In this document: positions 10,497 through 21,803 of the stretch, in pieces
How positions within the stretch are numbered: the stretch's first letter is position 1
How the letters are laid out: the number at the start of each line of letters is the position of its first letter
Assembly (NCBI GenBank): GCA_965644295.1
Contig: CBFFRP010000258.1
Span: 40,303 to 104,302, forward strand
DNA length: 64,000 nt
Reading direction: 5' to 3'
DNA from: Paraphysomonas bandaiensis
Lineage: Eukaryota > Chrysophyceae
Translations under genes and position numbers: made by a program
The notes under the pieces: model-generated
Databases searched by the model: none
Told to the model about the DNA's origin: nothing
The model's input: the letters and a program-made list of their open reading frames with translations, nothing else

Positions 10497-13400
10497 ATGG
10501 AAATCAAAAGAATGTCCTCGTTAGAGAGGCTAATGGAGGCATTATCTGACAGTGACCCGCACAGTCAAGATATGGTCAGGAATGCAGTGCATACGGTGGT
10601 CGAGTGGTGGAGAAAACGCAAGAGCATCGCCTCCATTAAACGGGATATATGTTCCGTTAAGAGCTGTATAGCCACATGTCTGGAGACAATACAGGAGATT
10701 CAGTCACCTTCTGTATATTTCCTTTCCGCACAAACGAAATTGACAACAGATGTATTCGTTTCGTCGTTATCAGCGTTTTTGAATAAATTGCCCCGTGATC
10801 CTGGGCTCAAATCACGTAATAAGTTTGCCAGGAGTGTACGCGTTATATCATCAGCTATTCTGATCAGTAGATTTGCTGAGAATGTATTGGAGTTTGAGAA
10901 TGTCCCCGACAACGGCCCAGAGGCGACGGAATGCAAGCTTACTGCTCTGGTGTTATTGTTTTCCCTTCGTCGTCTGTTCAAAGCTTGCGACGCGGAGTCG
11001 CTTCATGAATTCAGGTACTCATGAGATATGTAGTAATCCGTCAGCGATATGTAATGGACTTAAATTAAGATTTGCATTTGTGGGCTACCGCTTTTCTGTA
11101 CGAAATTTTCTAGACTCACTGGATGCCTGGAAGGCGATGGACTCAGAAAGAACAAGAAAGAACTTCGAGATTGCATACATGGAATCATATGCCATGCTAT
11201 TAACTGCGAGGAAAATGCGCGACGAATTGGATAGAAAAATCTCCGATGGCAAGTGTAGTGTCTTTACATTTCTCTGTGCTAAGCATCGTGCAGATTCGTT
11301 GACTGACAGGGAGCGGTATGCAGTGGCGAAAGAAGCGACGAACGCAGGTGAGGTGGTAACTACTGGTGAGGAAAGAATAAACCACTTTAGAAGTATTTTG
11401 AAAAAACTTATGAATGATGAGAGGTAAGTGAGTAGTTCTACAGTTGCTGTGTGTGAAGCAATATAGATATTCTCAACGCATAGAAGAACTTGAGGCATAT
11501 GTTCAGAGTACCGTAGATTCTAGTGTGCTAGAGATGACCCTAGACGAACCTCCTGCAGCTGAGACAGTTGCCACAGATGTATCTCCTAGCCTTCATGCTA
11601 GAACTGATCACACATCCTCCCAACCACCGGTAGTAAACTTGAATCAAAGCGTTGATATATCCGCAGCCTCTGCTTCTAGTGGCCCTAGCTCTATTAGCAC
11701 TTTACCTCCATCTAGGGAGGAATTGCAACTTAAGCGAGTCACGAGTCTGGCTAATATAAGCTCAAATCGCGTCATGTATGAGTTGTTGCTAGATCCAGCA
11801 TACAAATTACCCGTACCGGATACTTTCTCGTCAACTGACGCTTCACTTAACCCAAAGCACATCAGCGCACTCATGCAGTCTGATCCTACTGCTGGAGCAC
11901 AGGCACTCAAGCAACACATGCTGCGAGTTATGGGTGATAAAATGATTGCGTCGATGACGCTGTCACCTCTTCAAAGTCCCTCTGAGGTAGCATGACTATC
12001 AAATACAGTACACCGTCTTACGTATGTCATGTACCATTGACTTCAGGTAGAAGAAGGCAAGACCTATGCAGTGTGGTACGGTAGTGATTCCCCATCTACT
12101 CGTCCAGTGGATTTATCTCCAGATTCTCATGGCCCTTCTGCTGGTGCTTTTATGCAAGCCAAGGTAGTCGCTGCATTTTTAAATTTTGTCGTTGAGAGTC
12201 TTGGTGGGCTAGGTCAAGTCTGTGGACATTGAAAGGGCAGTTATGGATGTACAATACATCTCTGATAGCGTGACTGAGAGCGGTGTATCTATAAATCGGC
12301 TCAAACTTTTGTCGCATGGGTATATGTTACACCTATCCACGTTTCACGTGTTAATATATGCAGTCGAGATCCTGTAGGTGGTGGATTCTTGTCATACCTG
12401 GCCGACATCAGAGATAGAATTGCGGCTATTTCGCCGAATAAGGCTTTACAAGCAGAGGTACAGGCTGCATTAGACCTTGATCTAATCAGACAAATGATAG
12501 AAAACAACGCAATGGATGTTAGTGATTTGGTGGGGGTTTTGCGAACGGTTGCGACCCTCATTATGAATCTCCAAAGTCCTGCACGTAAATCCGAATACAT
12601 GAGGTGGTTAACGAATTACGATGATCGATGTATGTCATGTATTGACTTAAATGCATTGTTGCCTCTGCTGCCGCAATATTTTGAGGAAGCTATGCATAGA
12701 ATCGATGAACTCCATGTAGAGGTAAGATAGGTTGCTGATGTTCTGTGGGTGTGTTACCATTTTGTTTGTCATTTCAGATGGCCAATTACTACTTGTCTGT
12801 CTTGGCGCCCTATGCTGCCTCTAGTGGTCGTACTATGATACGGAAGTCATTACAAGATCAGTTGGAGCTATTTTCTCGACAGTGCTCTACCTCTCAGGAT
12901 CCTCGAGTAATGTTTTCGGTGCACCTTCCTAAGACATACGCTTTTCTATGTGATCAGCTAGATACGGACAGACCCGAAAACAATGGAAGATATTCACTTC
13001 CAGCAGATATGGTAAAGTTTCTTGCTGAAAGTGCGAATATGCATGACGTGTCAGCTGAAGACATTGGTGTTACACAAGAAGTAGATATTGCTCTTATAGC
13101 GCGAGCATTCTGTATCTTCTTGCAGACTTCCATTGCGTCCAGTAGTCAACAGGTTTGAGCAAATAATTTTTTCTTTTCCGATTGTGAAACCACGTACACA
13201 GGTGACGGACAAGTTTCCTGAGACTTTTCTGTGGGATGCTGGCAGACTGAAGTTTCTCCGTGATAGCGTTGATTCGCTAGCTGTAGTATCGACACTACTG
13301 ATAACTGTTAGACACTACTTATTATCGCTCAAAGTTAAGCTAACTGTTGATCAGGAGTTTGATTTTCAGTCTAGGTATCATAGACTTGATATCTAGGTAT

Positions 13401-13902
13401 TTATTTTTTGATCGCTTTCTCTGTGGGGCAGGCTGTACGAATTATTGCGTAGTGATCATTTGACTATGGCTCACATTTCTGCTGAGGCAATGGGCTTTGT
13501 CCGAACTGCTATCCAGAACTCCTCCGAGATGGCCGTTTCTCAGCCATGCCAATCATCTAATCTTCCAGATGGGTGGGAGGCATCGCTAGAGAAAGCACTT
13601 AAGAAATGCGTGAGTCCATCGAGCCCAGTCCTTACTCTTTTCACCAGCAGAGTGTACAAGATTATGGCCAGAGCACTTACCAGCAATTCATATGCTGAAT
13701 TACTTGCAGCGTATTCGATGAATTCAAAGTCACAGGTACTGTACATGACTCGATAACAGCACATGTTCTCACGTACTAATAGGTTCAACAGCTACGCATT
13801 GTCATCTCACACTCCAAGAAATTGTTTGATCATAATTGTTCTATATTTGGACCTATTTACAGTCAAATACTACGATCTAAAATTTTGTATATGATTGGAT
13901 AA
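10497..13902 (+). CDS. TCP11: TCP11 (T-complex 11-like) protein
   Basis: Ten exons (10497-11014, 11070-11423, 11467-11986, 12047-12163, 12213-12319, 12364-12721, 12778-13152, 13202-13374, 13432-13735, 13783-13902) join in one frame to 981 residues. Introns are 43-60 bp. The N-terminal half is helical and followed by a serine/threonine/proline-rich linker. The TCP11 domain occupies the C-terminal half: SYLADIRDRIAAISPNKA, LIRQMIENNAMDVSDL, LIMNLQSPARK, MANYYLSVLAPYAA, and FPETFLWDAGRLKFLRDSV. Animal TCP11 is linked to sperm motility and cAMP signalling. Plant and protist versions of about this length have no firm role. The acceptors of exon 5 (12213 or 12219) and exon 10 (13783 or 13792) are each ambiguous by a multiple of three. 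The last exon is inferred from frame and sequence character. Confidence 0.82.
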
Positions 13903-15184
13903 AGGTTGATAGTTACGTCTTTAATATAAGTGCTGCACTGCTGTTGGTTGTTAGCTATAATCTAGTGTTAGGGCATCATGGGAATTATGTGCGTTGGACA
14001 TGCTAGTATCCTACGTGATAAAATAAATAATTAAATGCTATTTGTAAATTGTAATTTGTTATTACTATGGTGCCGCTCCGGAACTGCTTGAACTCTGGTG
14101 TAACCGTTCAGGACTTGACACTTAGTCTGGAGGTCGCTCGTTTGCTCAGACTTCAGTTGTGCTGGGTTCTGATGGTTGTTGATGTTAGAATTAGACATTT
14201 CACTGAAGATAACCTTGCTCTACATGTAAACCTTAACCTTGCTTTGTTGCACACAATGTACTTTCAAGACGGAATTATAATTACTAATATCAACACTTCA
14301 CAACATACTCATGTAGCATCTGATGAACGTCTGTTCTAAGTAACATGTGTTTATCTTATGTTCACCAGCCACTCCTATATCTTACATAGTCACACATCAG
14401 TAACTGAATTTACATCGTTTGCAACTATATTCACCCATTACAACCTGTGAGTTTATTTCACATACTGTACTCTGTTGAATCACTTTAATTGCAAACTAAA
14501 AATGGCCATCTCGGATGATTTAACAACTACCACCCGCTACAGGATGGTGAAATAACTTTAAAAACTGGACGTAATATACACTCAATGCTTTAATCATAAA
14601 GTATGCTCTATACCACTTATCATTTATTGTCATTCGCCAAATTTAGGTTATCTCTACTACCAATCATTTACATACGATCTTAGATAGAAACGATCTTGTA
14701 CAGGCAATGTATATCAGTTTCACCGTTATTATTCCTATCACCTTAATTGTTCATTTAATACTGTTAATCACTGTTGTTGACTAGTCTTCATCTAACTACC
14801 TATCTGGTTTCGATTCTTGATGCCTACTGCTAATAATAAGACTTTCACACAATCACTGTTGTATTATTCAAGTAACGGTCATAATTCGAATACCAAAGAA
14901 ACAAGAAATTTCAATTGCTCTATTAAATAACACGGTTGTTGTTTCAATTGCTCAACACGGTTGTTGTCGTTACTATCATTGCCACAAAACAACAACAAGA
15001 TGTTGTCATTATTATTAAAGTGATGAAGATAATATATTAAATTCACATCTTGCTCTCAACAAAGTCGGACTCGCACCTTTTCGTGGTGTTCTGGGGGATA
15101 AGTACAGCAGAAATTTCTTCGGGAAACTAACTTGAGCCGCAAACGTAGACAGCAGATAGCTCATAGCCGAATGCTTATGTGATA
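13903..15184. other. Intergenic with old repeat traces
   Basis: No gene is supported. A trace of the LINE/SINE 3' end (GCTAATAATAAGACTTTCAC) lies near 14830. A local duplication of TTTCAATTGCTC and AACACGGTTGTTG occurs at about 14909-14967. The 90-codon ORF at 14067-14339 lacks protein character. Confidence 0.4.
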
Positions 15185-15530
15185 CAAGGGACAAGGGACA
15201 CTAATAAGTATTATTAGTCCTTGGGCCTTGACGAATAAACAGGCATCCGGGAATGGACCCACCACCTCAAGGGCATCCGGGGTATTGGGCTGCCTGCTGA
15301 CGTCAAGCATCCGGGTTGTTCACCATAAGGACTCAAAAATCGTAAAGTCAGCAGATGCCAGGTAAATTAACGTTCTGCTTGCTCACTGCGTTTGCTTTGA
15401 GTGATTGACAGAAAGTGGTTGCACCTTGGTGCTTGTGGTAACGTACAAGCAGCTTTCGTAGCGCTAAATAGGAGTAGGATATCAGAGTTAAGCACTGACT
15501 CTTAAACGCCATTCACTGCTGTGTTAATGA
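15185..15530 (+). repeat. SINE-like dispersed repeat, copy 3
   Basis: This copy has the GGGACACTAATAAGT head, CTTGACGAATAAACAGGC, GCATCCGGGAATGG, GGTATTGGGCTGCCTGCTGA and GGTTGCACCTTGGTGCTTG. It then has GCAGCTTTCGTAGCGCTAAA and a GGATATCAGAGTTAAGCACT stretch also found in copy 2. The end is less clear than in copy 2. Confidence 0.6.
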
Positions 15531-15822
15531 GGAACGGCAACGGAGTCAAAGATAAACTAATTACTCACCAACTTCCAGGAATTACTCTTAGACCTTCAGA
15601 AACTGGTTGCCAAACTGAAGTATTATACGCAGTAAACGCTTTTGATTCCTTTAATTGTTCGAGTTCACTTTAAAGTAGGAATTCCAAAATCAGTGATTGA
15701 GAAAGTTGTCTATGGAAATATGAATAGATCATAATATGGTGCATAGCAGTTCGAGTGTCTTACACAAGATATTTGTTTCATATATATTACACAAAATTTT
15801 GTGTCCTATCACCGATCAGGGC

Positions 15823-15900
15823 GACTGGATGGCCGAGTGGTCTAAGGCGCTGGTTTTAGGCACCAGTCTTTGGGCGTGGGTTCGAATCCCACTCCAGTCA
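15823..15900 (+). tRNA. tRNA-Leu (UAG anticodon)
   Basis: The acceptor stem GACTGGA pairs with TCCAGTC and is followed by discriminator A. The anticodon stem CTGGT/ACCAG encloses the loop TTTAGGC, whose middle triplet TAG reads CUA leucine codons. The T arm is GTGGG-TTCGAAT-CCCAC, which also provides a consensus B box. The D-arm region TGGCCGAGTGGTCTAAGG provides an A box. No intron is present. The variable arm (TCTTTGGGC) has only nine bases, short for a leucine tRNA. CCA is not encoded, as expected for a nuclear gene. Confidence 0.95.
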
Positions 15901-15901
15901 T

Positions 15902-15918
15902 ACTTTTTTGTTTTTTGA
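15902..15918 (+). terminator. RNA polymerase III T-run terminator
   Basis: Two T runs (six and six residues, split by one G) begin a few bases after the tRNA 3' end. This is the expected RNA polymerase III stop signal. Confidence 0.8.
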
Positions 15919-16160
15919 GTTTTGCCCAATACATACTACCATAACTACGCTGTAGGTTCCATTCAGGTGGATGGATGCTATAGAAAGCAGTCGATGGTTG
16001 GTTGTTGGTGGAGGAAATCTGCAATGTAAAGCGAGAACACAGCTCTTTAGTTATCTGGCGCTGTAGATAGCGATTATATACTTGAATTAAAACACAGAAC
16101 ACGACATTCTGATCATCTTGTATAAGTTATATTATTATTGCACGGATAGGTACAGTTGCA

Positions 16161-19100
16161 ATGAAGCGATTTGATCTGCCGAATGTGGCGGAGCAGATGC
16201 AATTACGTGATAATAATAATTTGATGTCGACCGCACTTCATCATGCACAGATGAAAGAAATGATATCTGAAGTGCATCATAGTGGAAGCACTAGCAGAGA
16301 ACAAAAGGCTATTCAAATTTGGTTGAGTGAGTTTTTACCTCAACTTAATGCAGTAGAAGTTCCAGATCAGTTGATAGGGCACGACTGGTTGAAAAGGAAC
16401 AATTTCCAGAACATTACGCTTGAGGAATACAATGGTTCTTCAGAACTCCAATTTCTGCCACCGAATGATGATGCGAAAATAATTGGGTCATATTCTCTGC
16501 ATGTTATGACGAAACCATTCTTCAATATAGATATTGCAGTCACAATGCCTGAAGAATGTTTGGACAAAAGGTAAAGCATTTGACTTTTTTCATTTTAATC
16601 AATTTGTATTCTTGCAGGGATATCTTGAACCATGTGTATTTTGATAAACGCAAGTTGTACCTGAGTGCTTTGTTGCTGCACATACGCGACAGTTGTCCTA
16701 CAGTCGACAGCGATAGTCTTGCGTTAGCGTTCCTGAAGGGAGATGATCGCAAACCTATCATTATCTTCAAGCCCAAGCTGAAGACATCGTATGTTGTTCG
16801 CGTTCATGTTGTGGTGCGTCTTTTAAGTATATATATGGCATGTTTATAATAAATTCGCAGCCCTCGACAACATCATTTAAACTGTCACAGTTACGCCCAA
16901 CCAAGAACAATGTTAGACCCATTGGTTGGATGCAAAGTTTGGCCTCAAGACGGGAAAACTCGAACAAGTCTGAAGAGTTGCCCGATCCTACATCACTGCA
17001 ACCTACCCCTAATTACAATATGGCTGTTTTGGAAGATGTTGCTGCCATGTATGTACACGATTTAGTTTTAAAGGCAACACAGCTATGGCCTATTCTTCAA
17101 GAAATTCTAGTTGTAGTGAAGGTAAAACTATGATTGCACGATTCAATGATGTCACTTATTATGAAATAGGTTTGGTTGACACAACGTGGGCTTCGGTTTG
17201 GTGTAGATAGCTTCGATGGTCATTTGGCTGGTGTCCTGTTGTCATATCTTGCGTACAAAGGATTAATTTCAGCGAAAATGAGTGTATTGTCGGGTTTTAT
17301 GGCATTTTTGGCTTATATTGGCAGTGACAATTTATTTTCCTCTCCTCTAAGCTTTGCTGATCAACCCTCACGCTATGAAGGGAACTCTCAAACTCTCTTC
17401 CATGCGTCGTTGACTGTTCCTGTCACTGACTTCGACTTTAGTAGTAAAACAGATTACTCTCAATACATGTTCTATAACGTTTTTTGGCGACTAAGTGCAT
17501 CTGCCATTGATCAACTTCATGAGCATGCGCGATGCTCATTGCAGATACTACAGAATACTGATGACGTTAGCACCAGTTTGGCGACATCATCATTTTCAAA
17601 AGTGTTTCTTTCTAAATCTAATTTCTTTTCCGAGTATGATGTGGTTTTTAAGATTCCTGTTGTCAGTGCTAATAGCGTGAAAGAGGTATCAGAGAAACTG
17701 AATGATCTTCAATTAGGCGACGATATGGAATTTATTTCTCAGTTAGGCCACAGTGTGTTAATTGCATTGAACGATTTCACTGGCTGGCAGTATACAAGCA
17801 GAACCGCACGAAAACTTATTACTGCTGCATTAGGCGACAGGGCCAGTTGTATTCATGTCCATTCTTGTCCTTTCGAGAGCGAAAACTGCCGCATTGTACC
17901 CACTAACCAATCCACATTGTATCCTAAGCTTTTCCCTTTTTCTTCTCAGAGTAATTCTCAGCTAAATTGCTTGGACGGTGTAAATGTGACTGTTGGGGTT
18001 CGTTTTAGTGAAGATCAAATGCGTCGTAGAGTGGATCGTGGACCTTCAGCAGATGATGAGGAAGGATGTGCAGAATTTAGGCACTTTTGGGGTCGAATAT
18101 CTCAGCTAAGGAGGTTTAAAGATGGCTCGATAAGAGAAGCTGTTGTGTGGGATACAGATGACTCCACCAATGTGAAGTGTGTTCGACCGGAGAAACTCTC
18201 GACTGATATTGTCAATCATATTATCTCCCGTCATATGCCTTTCAATTCATACCTTTGTGGACAGATTGTGCAGAATATATCTGACCAACTGCATCATACT
18301 TTACCAGGAAATGTGGGCACCAGCCAATCCGATATGGGTTTACGTGATGCACCTCTACTCTTCAAGAGTGCTAACGAGTGTTTGGACGTTTTACGCCGCA
18401 TGATAACGTCGGAATTGAAGCAATTTCCACTTGTTATTGATAGTCTGAGGGCAACCCATCCAGCACTTCGTTACACATCTTATTACCCTCCTATGAAACA
18501 TCCAATGCTGGTTGGCACTAAAGAGTACTTAAATGCATATGCAGGCAAAAATGTAAATAGATTAGTGGAAGCTATTCCCATTGTAGCTACATTTCAAAAG
18601 TCTAGCAAGTGGCCGTCCGATTTGGAAGCCTTATTGTCAATGAAGTCGGCTTTAATTATACACTTATCAGAGTGTTTAAAATCTCAGTTCAAAGTAGATT
18701 CTGTCGTACACCGGGATTCACTGGACATATGCTTCCAGGGATACTTGTTCCGTTTGCACCCTTTCACCGACCACGAGACTTATTTACACAGTGGTAGCAT
18801 GTTACATTGTTTTTATATTACATCACTTAGTTTTATTGTGTAAGGTGCATATAATGTTTTGCATTCAACTGCCTCCATCCCACAATCCACGAGAAACTAT
18901 ATCAGGTGACGCTCCGCTGTTTTTATGTATGGGTTTCTGACTTCAGGATACAGGCGCATGACTAGAACCCCTTTACACCATGCGGCTGTTCACTCGCTAT
19001 GCAGTCAATTTTCTGCTTTCGGAGATTCAGTTCGTCTTCTCAAGCATTGGTGTGATTCGCACATGCTCTCAGGTTATATTCGTCCCTACGTTATTCGCAG

Positions 19101-20139
19101 TTTGATTTATGGATGCATTAGGTTATATTGACCACGAATTGCTAGAACTCATTGTGGCATCAGTGTTCCTAAACAGTGACTCATTTTGGAACTCTACACC
19201 CGCGTCTTCGCTCTGCGGATTCCATCGCTCCCTTATACGGTAGAAATGTTCATACATGCATGTTGTATGTTTAACGAACTGTGCAGGTTAGCCGAACATA
19301 AATGGATGGAGTTCCCTCTTATAGTAGACTTTTCTGGGGCTGATAAAATAGAAGAACATCATGTCGATCCCATTTATCGTCAATTTCGGGAAAGCAGGGA
19401 GTTGACTAATTATGCTCCCTGCATCAACGTCGCAGCACGATATGAAACCAACGATGGGTTTTCCTTCGATTATGGTCTCAATTTTAATGACAAGTCTATT
19501 CTTACAATGGTCATGCAAATGGCCAAGAAGAGTATTGATAAAATTCAGATGTGGATGTACTGTATGAACAAAGCGTCTGAGTCTGTTAATTGGTCGGAAG
19601 CTGTTATGAAACCTAAGCACAGCTTGCTGCCGAAATTTTCTATTGAACTAGTATTTCAACGTTCTTTACAATGTCGTGCGAAAGGCGATTTGCCAACAGA
19701 CCTGTTTCAAAGTGCGATTGAAGGACCACCGCAGTGTCAAGTTGAAGTTTTCAGTAATATATCTCTTTCTAAAGCGCGAGGACAAAGCCTAGTCTGCTGG
19801 TACGTTGAATGTGGGTGATGTGTATATCATATTGATGTTTTCTACAGCAATGAATCTCTCCCTCATCCATTTCAAGAAGAGGTTGTGAGTAAGTTGCGAT
19901 CTCGATTTGGCCATTTAGCACTCTTTTTTTATAATCATCAAGTAGCCGATAAAATTGGAGTCGTATGGAAGCCAACAGCTTTCATCCCGTCAAACTTTTC
20001 GATATTGCAGAGTCGGCACCATGTACTGAGTCAAGTTCCACACGTTTCTAAGGATTTAATGGTCTTGAATATACCCGCTCTAATTGGTGAAATGCTAGCT
20101 GTGGCTGAAGGTAAAATAGACAGTGTTTCAGTTTCGTAG
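16161..20139 (+). CDS. NOL6: Nucleolar protein 6 / Utp22 (Nrap family)
   Basis: Nine exons (16161-16570, 16618-16813, 16861-17121, 17170-18793, 18831-18905, 18947-19072, 19122-19239, 19287-19799, 19848-20139) join in one frame to 1204 residues, the normal NOL6/Utp22 size. Introns are 37-49 bp, all GT-AG. Family blocks in order are IGSYSLHVMTKPFFNIDIAV with DKRDILNHVYFDKRKLYLSA, VWLTQRGLRFGVDSFDGHL, HHAAVHSLCSQFSAFGDS with RLLKHWCDSHMLSG, HRSLIRLAEHKWMEFPLIVD, and near the end KIGVVWKPTAFIPSNF. The protein is a structural component of the small-subunit processome in the nucleolus. The 75-bp fifth exon was recovered from phase matching and reads LPPSHNPRETISG across its splice. The start ATG at 16161 is the first in frame. 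Confidence 0.93.
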
Positions 20140-20559
20140 ACTGGCGTAATTAATTAGCAATAATTTTTTGGCATGATTTTTTTCAGTTCATATTTTGTTT
20201 TATTTGTCTAAAAAGCTTGTCGTAGAGTAGTCCAGAAATGGATTGTTGTAGAAGTATTATTTTTGATAACTACCTGAAAATGATAGACATTGTCAGCTGA
20301 AAATGTTTTCTATGTTTTCTGGTTTCTGGTCGATACTATACATACTTATCCCCATTTTGTCTCAGAAAAAGCTTTTTTTGACCTGACTTTGTCTCAACAG
20401 GGCGCTCATATCAGCTCCGGGCAAATATAGACATTCAACTTCAATATTCGGTTCAATAGAAGCTCACTTCTATCCTAAATCCTAAGTATGATAATGACAG
20501 TCATATGTACGTGATTTCATTACAGTACACAATTATAGAGAAACCACTATCATGAGCGA

Positions 20560-20880
20560 AATGCCAAGAGCAGATCATCTAACTCCAAGTTATATTCCAT
20601 CCTTCGACTGCTGTATAAGATCACAACGATGTCAGTGCAAGTGATCTGTCTTCATATCCAGGACTTCGAAACAACTTCAAGAATATTACAGGAGAGTTTA
20701 AGTGCCATATCTGATGCTATATAGGTGGTTAGGAGCAGTGGCACCCAGCACCCAGTTCTTTCAGGGTTTGAGCCATATCGTGCTTCTCAGGATATTGTGT
20801 GTCTCGTATCATACACACATCTTTCAATCAGGTGCACCTGCAGAGGTAAAGCCTGCTATATATAAATGTGATGATGATGC
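20560..20880 (+). repeat. Dispersed repeat pair, copy B
   Basis: This is the second copy of the repeat described at 7930-8225, sharing CTTCGAAACAA, GAGAGTTTAAGTGCCATATC-like and CGTATCATACACACA blocks in the same order. It is clearly diverged, so the family is not young. Confidence 0.5.
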
Positions 20881-21028
20881 TAATTAAGGAAATAAGAAGC
20901 CTCTCTTTCACCTTCAACTGTTCACATTTATCATCACACTTACAGTATACTTATCATTGATTTGAAACTGTATGAGTTCTCATTTGTGTTCTTAATGTTA
21001 ATTTTCAACGTCATGAGAATGAGCTACA

Positions 21029-21148
21029 ATTTAACCTAGGGATAAGGAGTATCGTCCCTTGTCTAAATTTTAAAACTCGGGCTTTTCGCCCTCGTTTCAA
21101 AATTTTGAGCGCGGGACGATATAGCCTCCTTATTGCCCGTGGTTAAAT
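21029..21148. repeat. 120-bp imperfect palindrome (MITE-like hairpin)
   Basis: The left arm starts ATTTAACC and includes GGATAAGGAG, TATCGTCCC and AAATTTTAAAACTCGGGC. The right arm reads back the same blocks: GCCCTCGTTTCAAAATTTT, GGGACGATA, CTCCTTATTGCCC and GGTTAAAT. The loop is TTTTC. The arms pair over nearly their whole length. It could be a small foldback element or the stem of a structured RNA. No flanking target duplication is obvious. Confidence 0.7.
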
Positions 21149-21803
21149 ATAACTATAGAGGAGTGGTCTACTAATTTCATGAATTTTGTCAGACACTTTG
21201 AGAACAATGTTGCAGGTACGAATTACGAATAGCTGCTGGATGTTTTTGCGACAGTGAAAACGTCGGCGCTATTTTCAGGAAGTATGAAGTCGTAAATCAT
21301 GAGGCAACATATTCATTGATGATATATATATGTATGTAGCATAAAGATAATAAACTGTCAAATAGAAAGTCCTTTATTTCTAACTGTTGACTATCGCTCA
21401 TTTTATCACTTAGATCGTTGAAGAAAAGATGAGTAGTTAGACAAGGTAGAATATTATTGCATTTCTATAGACACAATTGTGCCGTTTCGTATAGAGCTCA
21501 TCTATTAACTTACGCTTATAGTTAGTGCAGTATCGACTGATTTATATTAAGAGATATATAGTGAAATCATGATGTTGTAGCACTGTCATTTTGGAACCAC
21601 ATCAATCACCAACATCAACATTCTGTTCTACAAATCGTATCTTTAACAGCTACTATATTTTCAGTTTCTTTGCATACTTGTAATAGCTACTCCTATAGTG
21701 TAGTCATGCATATTCTGTATTTCATAGCTACATAGAATACAGGATAGCTATTAGCGATAGGATTTACCAAACTTCAAGTACGCACGTAGAAGTTGGTTGT
21801 AGT

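Larger units (their letters stand above)
20140..21795. other. Intergenic with repeat and hairpin
   Basis: No gene is supported. The stretch holds a dispersed repeat copy (20560-20880), a 120-bp imperfect palindrome (21029-21148), and otherwise A+T-rich sequence up to the hAT target duplication. Confidence 0.45.

Noticed and set aside
14067-14339. 90-codon plus ORF after TCP11
   Set aside because: No recognisable domain, no phase-compatible neighbours, lies beyond the inferred TCP11 stop.
15842-16102. 86-codon minus ORF over the tRNA
   Set aside because: It is antisense to tRNA-Leu and its flank; coding would be coincidental.
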